DNA of 64,000 bases from Phascolarctos cinereus (taxonomy: Eukaryota; Chordata; Mammalia; Diprotodontia; Phascolarctidae), in contig NW_018344160.1 of assembly GCF_002099425.1 (NCBI RefSeq), forward strand, positions 124,001 to 188,000. The letters run 5' to 3'. Below the pieces are notes generated by a model. That model ran no database searches and was not told the origin of the DNA. It saw only the letters and a list, made by a program, of their open reading frames with translations. This document shows, piece after piece, positions 51,425 through 63,234 of the stretch (the stretch's first letter is position 1; every line of letters begins with the position of its first letter). The position numbers and the translations under genes are program-made.

Positions 51425-51787
51425 TTTTGTTATTCATTCTCAAAGGACCATGGCATCAGGAAGATGGTGTCGTGACTTGCAAGTGATTTGAATTTAAGTG
51501 AGAGAAGGTTGTGCAAGGTCACTCACATCACTTTGTCCTCTGGAGCCATCAGATTGGTAGGAGATGGCCCCAGATACTGTGGGAAACCATGGCCTTTTTA
51601 AATTAAAGTCTTTGGGGCAGCTAGGTGGCACAGTGGATAAAGCTCTGGCCTTGGAGTCAGGAGTACATGAGTTCAAATCCAGTCTCAGACACATGTCACT
51701 TACTAGCTGTGTGACCCTGGGCAAGTCACTTAACCCCAATTGCCTCACCAAAAAAAAAAAAGGAAACTTAAGGTCTTTCCCGGGTCT
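51425..51787 (+). repeat. Interspersed repeat of unassigned family, copy 2, split by a SINE
   Basis: The same blocks as copy 1 (ATTCTCAAAGGACCATGGC, GTCGTGACTTGCAAGTGA, TCACTTTGTCCTCTGGAGCC), interrupted at AAAGTCTTT by a SINE (51,614-51,767) and resuming with AAGGTCTTTCCCGGGTCTG. It stops about 60 bases before the end of copy 1. Confidence 0.65.
51603..51778 (+). mobile_element. Short CORE/MIR-type SINE, sense, complete, with target-site duplication
   Basis: The best-preserved SINE in the window (body 51,614-51,767): GGGGCAGCTAGGTGGCACAG head, GGAGTCAGGAG, GAGTTCAAATCCAGTC box-B part, CTTACTAGCTGTGTGACC core, AACCCCAATTGCCTCACC end and an A12 tail. The 11-bp flanks at 51,603-51,613 and 51,768-51,778 (TTAAAGTCTTT / TTAAGGTCTTT) differ at one base. 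It is inserted in the unassigned repeat, whose sequence resumes after it. Such SINEs are transcribed by RNA polymerase III and moved by L1 proteins. Confidence 0.95.
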
Positions 51788-51789
51788 GA

Positions 51790-53685
51790 TTTGAAGCCAG
51801 AAGTTAGAGGACATATGAAAGGGACAACCTACTCTGAACCCATCCCCTTCTCCTCACCATCTCTGTCTCTGTCAATATCTCTGTTTCTCTCTGAGCCCAA
51901 GAACCATCTCAGGCTTATGAACTCTATCATTTCTGAGGAGTAGGTATGAAAAGAAACCCCTCCAGATTTTGCTCCCATTTTATGTCTACACAGGGAACCC
52001 CTTCAGGTTGTGATAGCCCTGATCATCTTTCCCATTTCCAAATGGTATAACGAAATATAGCTTTCTCTTCCATGCTTTAACCCAGATTCTACTATATAGA
52101 CTATTCTCTGGTTCTAAATGTTTGGCTATACATGTTTATCCTGGCCTTCATGGGACCTGTTTTTTGGATTTTCTTATCTTCCTGTATTCTTTTTCACCAT
52201 TTATATCCAACTGTGGGCAACAAGTAGATGTGATGCATCACCAGCCATTCTTTGGGAATATTGCATAGAGTGATGGCAGGCACTAAGAAGGGTCACATGC
52301 TAACCCCACTGAGCTCTCTGCTGTTTAATCTAGATTATTACACAGAGTGTGATTAAACTATTCATACAGTTTTTTTTATTTCTCACCTTGTAGCCTGTTA
52401 TCTAAATTTTGATGTAAATCAGAAGGAATCTGCTTGCTTATTAATATATCATGCACCGTGTTTGAGATATGAATATTTTGAAAATGTAACTAGAAAGAAT
52501 TCCTACCAAAGACATTTCTAGAGGCTGGGTAAGGGGAAAAGATAATAATAATTCAAGAAAAAAATCCCTTAGTAGTTTTTGATTGGTTACTCCATGTAAT
52601 ATTAATTGTCTGTTACTTTTTTTAGCTATATAAATATTCAAATGTGATTTTAATTCATGCATTAAACTTTAATTTAGAAAAAAATTAAACTACGAATAGT
52701 CCTTCTATAGATCCCTGAATTTACAGATGTTTTTAGTATAATTTCTATTAATACTATACAATTAGTCTTATCATTTACTTCTTTTAAGAATCTAAAAATC
52801 AATGATGCTATTATTTCAGTATTTCAGTCAGTCAAAGATGTATAGTTTTGTTGACCTACATGTTTCCTTTACTAATGGAAATCATAATCTCTCTTTAGCT
52901 CAATCATTAAGAATTACTTTGGCCAAAACTTCATGACCCTGAGGTCAAGTTGCTGCTGAGCCTCTTAGTAATGCTCACTAATTAATTATCAAATTTATAT
53001 TAAGATATAAGATTTGGTGAACTTATGTTATTAAGTAGTCATTTGTTTTTCATTACAAAGAATATAGTACTGTAGAGTTTACAGGTGCTAATCATAATAG
53101 CCTTATGAATTACATAACACAAATGAGTCCCATTTTTATTCATTTATTTCAAACTGAAATAATAGAACTTAAATAGGCAATAAGAAAAGAAAAAAAACCC
53201 ATAGCATTGCTTTGTTCACAGCAGAACAGAAGAGAGGATTCAAAATATACATCAATAAATTTTCGTGTCATTTCAAGAAACCTACAAAATAAGTACTATA
53301 GATTGTGTTCAGAGCTGTCCATCTTTTCTTTGATTTTTGTAAGTTTTCTTTTGTTTTCTGCTGTACACTTTTCACTTTGTTCTTTTTGACGGTTCACTTC
53401 CTCTCCCTCCCCTAGAAGGCTGCAATTAAGCACAGAAATATATACATATACACATAAACACATAAATATAGCTATATCCTTATGTATATTTATCTACATA
53501 TAGTTACATATATATATATATATTTACTTATCTGTAATCATATCTATGTAAGACTGTACTATACCTGTTCGCCCTCAGTTTCTCTCAAGGTGGATAGCAT
53601 CTTACTTTATAAGTCTAAGTCTCGCCACCTTTTTCTAAGTCCACTAACTTATCATTTCCTACACCATAACAATATTCCAACCTTG
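51790..53685. other. Gene-free stretch
   Basis: AT-rich with a TATA low-complexity patch at 53,435-53,525. No gene or repeat recognised. Confidence 0.4.
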
Positions 53686-53689
53686 TACT

Positions 53690-54180
53690 GTTTAGTTCTT
53701 TCAAATAGTCTAAAACAATATTGATTAATATAGCTGACATATAGCTTGTTTTCTCTATTTTTATCTTTTGATTAAATCTATTTTTGCTTAAGTTTGTGTG
53801 AAATTCTAGTTATTACTCATGCTTTTTTTCTCTAGTAAATTTTACTCCTGACCTTTATTTTAAATTTGTGTTGATTTTATGTTTACCTTATTTCCTATCC
53901 CTCCTGACTCCTCTACTTTACTTCTACCTGCCACCTTATCCTCCTATTACTTAACCTATCCCCTTATCCTTCCCTCCCCAGTCTTGTTTCCATCTGACTT
54001 TAGAAGACTTTTATAGCCTTCCAAATATATATGTTATTCTCTCTTTATCTCATTTCTTTAGACACCCTTCTTTACTGCCCTTATCTCTTTAACCCAGATC
54101 TGATTTGAGTAGATCTCTAAAAACCCTTCTCTTCCTCTTCCCTCTACCTAACCCCTTAGCCTTTTATTTCTTTCCGAAGG
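53690..54180 (-). repeat. Old L1 fragment (endonuclease and inter-ORF), antisense
   Basis: ATTAAATCTATTTTTGCTTA, TTCTAGTTATTACTCATGC and TTTACTCCTGACC align with the antisense KAKAKIDI...GVAILISDK...VKGW region of L1 (12,290-12,400 in the full-length copy). They are followed by a pyrimidine-rich stretch like the L1 inter-ORF segment. Confidence 0.5.
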
Positions 54181-54495
54181 AGTCCCATTTTATAGATGAG
54201 TAAACTGAACTTTCCACATGATTTGCCTTTCAAGAATAAAACACCTTTAAATTTAGTACATTTAAATTTTACATTATTATTATAAAGCCTTGATATTCAC
54301 TATTTCCTCTGCCTTTCAAAACATCTCTGTAAGGTAGTCTGTGGCAAGTGTAAGACTGGAACAGAAAATGATTTAAAGATCATTTATAAATTTGTGTCAA
54401 TTTTTATAACAAAGTAAAATGATTAAATTTATTGTCTTAATAAACCTTGCATGTTTTTACATTTCTAATATATTTTAACTTGCAATATTTTCTCT

Positions 54496-55430
54496 TCAAA
54501 CTATAACTACTTGTTTTATGTGGCTTGGTTTTGATGTCATAAGATGTATACACACACACACGTATTTATTAATCATGCATTTAATAAATGATTCATGTTT
54601 ATCAAATCTAGTTTTAATTATATTCAATAAGTTTTCAGTGGGGTTTAAATCAGGTGACTTTCTAGGACACTGAAGTAGTTTGATCTTTGATATCTTAGAT
54701 AAATAGTTTAACTTTGCTTGACATATGGCACAGTACATGATCTTGTTGCAGTATTTCATTATCGTTTGAGTGTTTCTGCAATTCCAGAGTAGTTCTGTTT
54801 TTTAACATAAAAATATCAGAGTTCATCATTCCATCAATGGGGAAAAGATTTCCATGCCAACTGGAAGTAAAATTTATCTTAATATATTTTTGGAGTGTAG
54901 ATATTTTAGATATTTTATAGTTTGATAAAAATATCCATACCTCATAGATTGTATATAGCATTCTTTTTAAAGGAGTTTTCTTGTACTCCTGAATGATAAG
55001 TAAACTTTATATCTGATAAAAAAAACCTTTTTATCATCTTCAGTAATCCAATATTTGTATTGCTTACCCATGGTAAGATTTCATTTTCTTCATAGCAATA
55101 ATTAGCACTCAGATTTTTTGGGTGATTTTTTTTTACTGACTCTCTAGCTATTGATCCCAAAATTAATGGTAATCCTGGTGTTATCAAGTCTCTTTGAAAG
55201 TGTTTACTTATTTCTGAAAAACAAATGCTGTTTCATGTCATGGTTTGTCAGCTTTTGTGTTTCTGTTGGTACTTGGTTTTGTTATAGAGAACACTTTCCT
55301 TTGTGCTCTGTTTGGAGTTTCGATCTTGTTTCATTTTGTGGGCTTGAATTAGCTTTGAAATGTGTGAATTATTCATTAAAAATAGCTAAAATATTATCTC
55401 AGTCATTGGAGTATGCTCTATAACAATGTC
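54496..55430 (-). pseudogene. Tc1-like DNA transposon transposase remnant
   Basis: Three minus-strand pieces cover most of a Tc1/mariner-superfamily DDE transposase, which cuts and pastes its own element at TA sites. Near 55,080-55,000 a GKQYKYWITEDDKKV stretch equals the family's AKQYKDWTEEDWKKV, before the first catalytic aspartate. Near 54,850 GNLFPIDGMMN equals the G.LVFIDG.MN block. Near 54,740 LQQDHVLCHMSSKVKLF equals the FQQDN.PCHTAK..K.W block with the second aspartate, here H-shifted. Near 54,640 CPRKSPDLNPTENLLNIIK is the classical SPDLNPIENLW block. The frame shifts at least twice. No inverted terminal repeats were found by eye, so the element's ends are undefined. Confidence 0.8.
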
Positions 55431-55434
55431 AAGG

Positions 55435-56585
55435 ATGTTTAGGCTAGAGAAGAAGAGACTTGTGAGAAAAAATAATTATTTTTCTTGATTTCTTGAAAGG
55501 TTATCCTTTATAAGAGGGACCAAACTTTTCATTTATTGCATTTGTTTTATTTATTTTTGGCTGAATATCCTACAGGTAGTATGAAGTAGAGAAAGAATTT
55601 TAACAGCAGACAATGAAAAATGGCATAAATTCTTGCCTTCAGGGAGTTTATAAGTATTATAGGGGTGATAAAAACATATAGCAATTCAATTCTATAGGTG
55701 TCTAGATCTGATAATTTCTTTCAATCTCTTCTTCCTATCCTATCCAAGAAAGATCAGGTTAGTTCTTAAGATCCCTTTGAAGTTTGCTTCATTCTGTATA
55801 AAGAGGGTGGTTCACTCTGGGACCCACTACCAAAGAATGACCAATTCAAGAAAATCCTTCTTCAAAGCTAAAAAGGAATGTATGTGATGTGTGGAATTTC
55901 AGTTTCCTGTAATGAAAAAGGAAAGAGGGAAAGACCTAGCTGGACAATAAATAGAGAACCAAAAAGAAAAAAAAAAGCATAAAAATGTGAATACAGTCCC
56001 AGGGAGAGGAATCAAAGTATCTCACACACAGGCACAGCACTGAACACATTAATCAAGTAGAAATGGTTCATAGAAAAGAAAGGTTAGATAACTTTAGAAA
56101 AGACTTTAACAAAGCATTTTGAGGTTGGTAGATCTCCCAGAGTGCAGAAGGCAGCCAAATGTGGAAGTGTTCATAAAACAGAGATGAAAGAAAATATTTA
56201 GAAAAAAAGTCTCACTGCCTACTGACCCAAAGTTACCACCTTGGAAGTTTTGTTAGAACACCAATGTTCAAATAGCTAAATACAAGGAAAAGGACACTAT
56301 TTTATAAGTCCTCAAACAATAACCAAGACTAATGCCTTTCAGCAAAGTTATTCATATTTGCACTAAGGTTTAGTTCTAAATATTACCTTTAATGACAATT
56401 TTTGCAGGAAATGGTAAGTCTACAGTGGAAAATATTTTGAGACATGTAGAAAAATTATTTAGAGTATGTTTTTTTTAAGAGTTTTACTTAAGTCTTTTCA
56501 CTTTTACACCATTGGTATTTCCTTATTTTTTCTCTATCTTCTCAGATGATTTGAACCCTTAAATGTTCCTTTTTTTTCCCATGGA
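55435..56585. other. Gene-free stretch with an L2 tail
   Basis: 55,620-55,695 (TTCTTGCCTTCAGGGAGTTT, TATTATAGGGGTGATAAA) is probably an antisense L2 3' end. The rest shows nothing recognised. Confidence 0.45.
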
Positions 56586-56589
56586 GCCT

Positions 56590-56665
56590 TGTAGGAACAT
56601 TGATTTAGAGTTAGGAGGGAACTTTAAAGATCATTTGATGCAATCCATTTATTTTACTTTTGTTG
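56590..56665 (-). repeat. MIR3/CR1-type fragment, antisense
   Basis: AGGAACATTGATTTAGAGTTAG, GAGGGAACTTTAAAGATCATTTG and CAATCCATTTATTTTAC follow the antisense MIR3 start. Confidence 0.5.
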
Positions 56666-56669
56666 ATGC

Positions 56670-58610
56670 TTTTTGTTTTCATATTGTGGTCATTTATAGG
56701 GAAATGACTTCTTTCTCCCCACAGATTGATACACTCAAGAGAAAAAAGATAAATTCTCCAAAAAAAAAAGTATTGGATCCATGTTAAATTACTTATCATC
56801 TGAGATCATTGTTGCTTGTTCATTTATTTTAATTACTCAGTATCCACTTACATTTTGTCATTTTTAAAGAAATATTATTATCCTTTATATTTATATCACC
56901 TTATTTTTCATATATAGTTCGCTCAACTCCTATATCAGTAAGCTATTCATTGTAACAAAGAAAAAAGAAGGAAAAATACAGAAATATGAAAAGAAGAAAA
57001 ACATTCAGTAAAACTAACAAAACAGCCTCTCTAAGAATGACTTCCTATTCTTGCCATCTTTGCTTATTTTATGATCTTATGTGAAACCACAAAATTGTTT
57101 TAATTTTAATTTCTTTTTTCATTGATGATTTGAGGAATGGTTTCCTTAGATCATTTTTAATTTGACATTTTTGTTTTGAATGCCTACTATAACCTTGACA
57201 ACTTTCCCTTTTTCCTATTTTCTATAAATGAAAGAATGAAAAAACATTTGCTGTATTCCAGCCTGAAACACTGGATATGCAATAATTATGGTGATTCATT
57301 CTTTACTCACTCAATTTTTTTCCTGAGAATTATTTGTTTAGGTATCTTATTCCTTGTTTTGTTAATTTGGGTAGCAGGGATTGTAGGGCATGCACCACCA
57401 AACCTAGCTTTCAAATCTAAATTTTATAATAATTCATTCACTTCTGTGTTTTTCATCTTTCTGTCTTATTTTGGATTTATCCAAGCCTCTGAATAGACTA
57501 TGATATTCACTTCTTTTTTCTTCTAACTTTTTGTTATTTGTGTAAATTTTTCTTTTAAGAATTTAGTCACAATTACATTTACCTTCTCCCATACACACAT
57601 AATTAATATTGTTACTTTTTCATTGTCTATACTGTCTAGACTTCAAGTTTATTGCTTCCTTATCTAACATTATGCTTGAAAATATGATTGTTTATATTGT
57701 CTAAAGCATAATCAATTTTATTCAATTCTCTCATTTTCACTTGGCACATATTTGTATATTTTCAATATTTTTTTGCATGTAAAAAGGGTCTGAGTTCTCT
57801 TGTTTTATTGGTTTCTCAATTCTCTTTTTTATTATTTGGAACAATAATCCATTAATATTGTAATTACTTTTAATTAATTGGATTGAATATGTGCACATGA
57901 ATACATTCTGATTTCTTCCTCTTTTAAAAACACACTTAGTCTCTGTAAATTGCTTTGCTTGTGCTAACCTGATTTTGATTTTTGTCTTTTCCCTATAGCT
58001 TATTCCTTTCGATGTTATGCCATCTTACTATGAAACTATCAGTCCCTGTTATAGGTTGTGTCAAGATTCTTTGAGCCTTCACTTCTTCTCTTCCTTCTAC
58101 CCCTTTCCCCCGGTCTTAAGCACTTCCTGCATTATAGAAAACAGCACCAAGAAATGTGACTTTGTCTTATAAAATATAATCTCCTGATAATCAACTCTCC
58201 GACATATCTCAGAGGAAGACTCCTTTACTTTAACATCAATACTTTCTGCTTGAGCCATTTACTTCCTGTTCCTCTCCCATGGCTTGCTGTATAATGGTTT
58301 TACCTTTATTCTTCTACCATCCACCCAAAGATAAAAGGAAATACAAAAAGCCTCTTGTCAGTCTTGATCCCTTATCTTGCCCAAAAGATCTTTTGCATTA
58401 ACCTGAAACTTAAAATATTGAGAAAATATGATTGTTTTTCTGGAAATATTAATATACCTCTTCAACTACTTTCCTTCCTTTTTTTTTTTTTTGCTTTTTA
58501 GTAAGGCTTATATTATAGTTATAGGGGATCTCTTGACAGATTATTGTAACTGTGGCATTTTCCTACCTTCCAAGTCCTTTTCTTTTGGCTTCTGACATCT
58601 TCTGGATCTG
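56670..58610. other. Gene-free stretch, possibly very old LINE sequence
   Basis: T-rich on the + strand. 57,600-58,350 has the feel of decayed antisense L1 (pyrimidine-rich parts, TATGTGCACATGAATAC), but no motif is clear enough to assign. Confidence 0.35.
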
Positions 58611-58614
58611 ATTT

Positions 58615-59465
58615 CATTACAGAATCACAGCATTTTAGATTTGTCAGGGACCTGACAATGTTCATTCACTCCAGATCATACACAAAATAAATCTCCACTA
58701 CAGAACACCATACATGTGGTTATTCAGAATTTGCTTAGGACCCACAAACAGAATTTTTGTACAGCTCTAATTGTTAGGAAGTTGTCCTTAATATTAATCC
58801 TAAATTTCTCTTTGCAACTTTTTTATTTTGCTCTTCGTTGTGCCCTTTGGAGATAAATAGAAAAAGTCTACACCATATTAGACTTTCAAATATTTGAAGA
58901 CAGCTCTATTATTCCCCCCAAAGTCTTCTTTTCTCCAGGTTAATTGTATCCAGTTTTTTAAAATAATCTTCATATAGCATGACCTGAAGGTCTTTCACCA
59001 TTCTAGATGTGGATATTCTTCAGTGTATTAATTACATTCTTAAACCATCATGCCCAGAATGGAACATAATGGTAAAATGAAATCTGGTCAGGGCAAAGTA
59101 CAATGGGGCCATCACCTCCTTTCTGCTGGATACTCTAGCCCTCTTAATGATGCCCAAAATTGCATTCATTTTTTGACTGTCATTCTTGACTGTCACAGTG
59201 ATGACACTGCTAACTGATAACCTTCCATTATACCAAAACCTACATATCTTTTTCAGAACAACTGTTGTTCTATCCATACATTCCCATCTTATGCTTGTGA
59301 AAATGATTTTTATACCAAGTGAGAGATTTTGCATTTATCCCTATTGAATAATATCTTATTAAATTCAGCTAAGTGCTTTAACCTGTCACAATCTTTTTGT
59401 CATCTAGTGTGTTAGTTGTATCTGCAAGGTCTGTGATTTACAAATTTGATGGACATAATAAGTGG
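58615..59465 (-). pseudogene. CR1/L3 LINE, ORF2 C-terminal end and 3' region, antisense
   Basis: The minus-strand frame 59334-59032 reads NAILGIIKRARVSSRKEVM and PLYFALTRFHF, matching the conserved CR1 ORF2 C-terminal order N.ILG.IKR....REVI.PLYSALVRPHLEY. Continuing down, decayed equivalents of the LRGDLI..YKYLK block lie near 58,890-58,920. The 3' end with the GAATCACAGCATTTTAGATT edge lies near 58,620. The length fits the last ~800 bp of a CR1/L3 element. This family was mostly silent before therian mammals radiated, so this is among the oldest repeats here. Confidence 0.85.
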
Positions 59466-59925
59466 GCATTAATATATTAAAAACTGTAGGAGGTAATCGA
59501 TGGCACTCTCCATTTCCAGCTGTGCATTTTCCCATGGAGAAGCTGGCAAGTGGCCAGGTTGACTTACGTATGTGCTATCCTCTATCTCCTGCTATGCTGC
59601 TTTTGCCTAATCTATAGCTTTGTATAGAAGAGGTGAAATGAATAACAGTCTCATACCTGACCTTGTGCCTTCCATTCCATGCTGCATTTATGTTCATTCT
59701 CCTCTGGGAAGATGAGTGGTTCCTTCTATTTAATGATAACCAAACCCATACCTGGTCATAGCCTACAGATCCTAGTAATTCAGCATACCCAAAGTCCAGC
59801 AACCATTCTTTGCTACCTGATTCCTTATTCTCAACCCCCTTAATTCTTCCACTCCAGATTTTTAACCAAATACTACTTGCCTCTTCCACTATGACCTCTG
59901 ATAAGCCTGTTCCATAGGCAACCAA
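59466..59925. other. Spacer between CR1/L3 and L2 fossils
   Basis: Moderately GC-rich for the window. The minus-strand frame 59925-59575 (116 codons) has no domain I recognise. It may include an unresolved 5' part of the L2. Confidence 0.35.
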
Positions 59926-59929
59926 CTTC

Positions 59930-62390
59930 CCTCTGTCCTAAATATTTTACTCTACCACACATTCCATCTTTTATCAATCATTGAAACTGTCATCTCCTGA
60001 TGATACAGTCTCCCTAGCTACTCCTTCTAATCTTAGTTACACTTTCTCTCATTTGCATTAGCTCATTGACTGTGGCAAGGGAGTTGGAATACTCCTTGCT
60101 CCCTATTGCCACAAGTTCTGCCCCCTACCATCATCACTCATAACCTGTCCTTCTTTGAGGTTCATGAAATCCATATTTAAATACATAATCAAAATCCTAA
60201 TAGCTTTTGTCTGTAAACCTACTGGTCATTTCTTTTCTTTCTTCAATGAGTTCAGAGCCAGTTTCCCTTTTCCCTACTCCTGCCCTCGTACTAGGGGGTG
60301 TCAGCATACATATTGCCTCTCCTTTAACATTTAGTTCTTTCATCTTTTTCCTCCACTCAACTTCTGGCATTCATGAAAATGATCATACTTTGATCCTGCC
60401 ATCATTCATTAATGCATCATTTCCATGTTCAAAAATTCCCATGTATCTTTATATTACTGTATTATATTGGTTTTCTACTTCTCTTTCTCTCTTTCTTTTT
60501 CAAATCCTACCATGACCTCTAATCCCATGACCCCTCTTCTCTCTCCCAGACCATCAACCCTGTCCTAGTCACTTTCTCCTATTTACCCCATTTTGATTTA
60601 CAATGAACCAGTTCAGTTCTATATTGCTCTCAAGTCCTTGATACTCATTATGTAAACAATTTTGCTCTGCTGAGCTTTAGACTTGGATCACCCTCATCAT
60701 ATATATTTTTCCTTCTTCATATATTCTGTGGAACTAAAGTAAAGAAAACCACACAAGTGTTCTGGCTAGGGCTGCCTCAAATTTGTGTTACACAACCTTA
60801 ACTGAGCTATCCATACTGTTAGGCAATCTTTCTACAGTTCCTTTATCATTTTATTTCCTCAGTCTTCTTAATAATTTTTCCAAACATTTTCATTCTTTCA
60901 CAAACCTCCCAAGGTTCCCCCTCCCTCACCCTCTCAGCTGAGAAACTTGCCTCATTTTTTACCAAAAGAAAATTGAGGTCATTCCCTCTTTCCCCCTTAT
61001 CCTCATCTCTTAGTACTCAGATGACTTCTAATGCTACCTCCCCCTTCATAACTGGGTCATATAAATGGGTCCTTACTCCTTACCAATGCAAATTCCTGTA
61101 CAAATTATTCCATTCCATCATGGTTCTTACAACAATCACTATCTCTTTCACCCAAATCCTTATCTTCAATATCTCATGTTATACTAGCTCCCTCTCTACT
61201 GTATACAAACATGTACATATGTCTTCTCCACCCTGAAAAACACTCACTAGAGCCATCACCACAAACTATTGATAAATATCTCTTCTGCCATTTTAGGCTA
61301 AACTCTTCAAGAAGACTGTCTACAATAGGTTCTTTGACTTTCCCTCCTCTCACTTTTTTTTTTATCCATTACAATCTGGCATCCAAGCTCATCATTCAAC
61401 CAAGACAGCTGTCTCCAAAGTTACCAATTATCTTTTAATTGAGAGATCTAATAACCTTTTCTCAATTCTCATTCTTTTTTACTTCCCTGCAACTTTTAAC
61501 ACTGCTGATAATTTTATTCTCCTTGATATATTCTTCTCTATAGATCTTAATGAAACTGTACTTTCTTCTTCTTCTCCTACCTATTGACCACTCTGCCATC
61601 TCTTTTTGCTGGATCATCACTCAGGTCACACCTGCTAACCATGGGTGTCTCATAAGTTTATCCTAAACTCCCTTTTCTATACTATTTCCCTTGGTGATCT
61701 CATCAGGTACCATGTATTTATAATCACACCTTTGCTGATGAATTTCAAGTCTACATATCCTGCCATAACTTGTTTATATCTAATATGCCATATGTCTCAT
61801 ATATCCAACTGCCTTTCAACATCTCAAACTGGTTGTCAAGTAGACATCTTAAATTCAGCGAATCCAAATATGAACTCATTATCTTTCCCCCAAATTCTTA
61901 TCCTATCTAAACTTTCCTATTATTGAGACTAATATTACCTCAGGATCTCAACTAAGTGACCTCCTTGAACCTTCACTATATCTCAACCCTTTCATCCCCA
62001 TTTCCAATATATTTCCAAGGTGTGACAATTTCAACTTCGTAACATCTCTTGAATATTTCTTCTTATTTTACTCTGATTTTGCCACCACAGTGATACAGGC
62101 TCTCAATACCTCATGTCTGAAATATTGCAGTAATCTGCTGGGGGTATTGGCTACCTCAAGTCTCTCCCCACTTGATAGCTTTTGTCTATAAACCTGGCTA
62201 TTCTTTCTTCAATGAGTTCAGTACCAGGTCAACTCATCCTCAACTCATCCATCAAAGTGATGTTCCAAAAAGCATAGGTATTACCATGTCACTCACCACT
62301 CCCCAACTTATTAATCTCCAATACCTTTCCCCCCACTGTATCTTGATGACTCTCTCTAGGCTGCCCTCCTACACTTGTCTTTAAAAAAAG
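59930..62390 (+). pseudogene. L2 LINE, ORF2 endonuclease and reverse transcriptase, sense, long fossil
   Basis: About 2.4 kb of L2 coding region in the + direction, with the expected pyrimidine-rich codon use. Landmarks in order: CTCCTGATGATACAGTCTCC (59,995-60,014); LVLGGVSIHIAS near 60,290 for the endonuclease ILGDFNIHVD block, with the catalytic aspartate and asparagine lost; CCCAGACCATCAACCCTGTC for the SDH-following part near 60,546; LQSG near 61,373 with the following TAxSKV part; ATFNTADN near 61,495 for AAFDTVDH; TISLGDLI near 61,690; HTFADEFQVYIS near 61,730 for YADDSQIYLS; SNCLSTSQ..CQVDIL near 61,810; and the ILQYCSNLLG-like and SLSPLDS parts near 62,125-62,170, then the CSDVPKSIGITMS region. 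Many frame changes. It is unusually complete for an L2. Confidence 0.88.
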
Positions 62391-62394
62391 TTTT

Positions 62395-63130
62395 GCAAGT
62401 CATACAATTATTTTTTAATTAAAATTGATTGTGGTTTGAGAACATTTTAAAATATTGGTGACACTTCCTTAAATAACTTTGGATACATTGGCTCAAATTA
62501 AGAGTTAAGAATTACCTCCAACTGCAAACTTATTGTTTGTGTTTTAATTTTATCTGAAGACAGGCTAATTATAGAGCAATGTTAACCTATTATTGATAAA
62601 TTATAAAAAGTTAAGAAAGATATGTATTATTTTCCTTGTTTAATAATAGGAATATAACATGAAGGTTAGGCACCATTTATAATTAGGGTCATGTACTGGG
62701 ACTCAGACTGACTTTGTCTCAGGTAACATACCCAAAATGAAATGTGATTTCTACTCAGATTAACATTTATATTCATGATACTTATTTTATTATTGGAGGT
62801 TGAAATATTTTCTTACTCTTTACATGAGGTAACACCTAAAATCCAAGCACTATCACAAAACAAACAGTAACTTTTATTGACTGCATAGTATCTTCTATTT
62901 TAAAGAATATTAATTTATGGAATTAGAAACAAGTGATTTATGTATGTAACTCAAATGATAGACCTTAAATATTGTTCCTCAGAGGGTGTATGGGTGAGAG
63001 AGGTACATAGGATGAAACTGGGTGACCAAAAGATGAGCATTTTTTTTCTGACCAAAATTAACTTTTGGTAGAAGAAACTTTTATTCTCTTAGACAAGTAC
63101 TATCAAGTCTATATGACTTTTTCTCATGAT
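62395..63130. other. Gene-free stretch
   Basis: AT-rich background. The L2 3' end that would follow the coding part is not recognisable here. Confidence 0.4.
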
Positions 63131-63149
63131 TAAGACAAATTTGTTCATT

Positions 63150-63230
63150 AAATATTCATTTATTCATCTGTTCAGCATTTGTGAGAACCTACTGTGTGCA
63201 AAATGTTGTGTCTAAGCACTCTTTTATACA
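63150..63230 (-). repeat. L2 LINE 3'-end fragment, antisense
   Basis: TTCATTTATTCATCTGTTCAGC, TTTGTGAGAACCTACTGTG and TGCAAAATGTTGTGTCTAAG match the antisense L2 end (CAACAAATATTTATTGAGCGCC..., CCAGGCACTGTGCTAAG). Confidence 0.6.
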
Positions 63231-63234
63231 CATA

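Noticed and set aside
59575-59925. 116-codon minus-strand frame between the CR1/L3 and L2 fossils
   Set aside because: No family motif and no splice context; the neighbouring sequence is repeat-derived.
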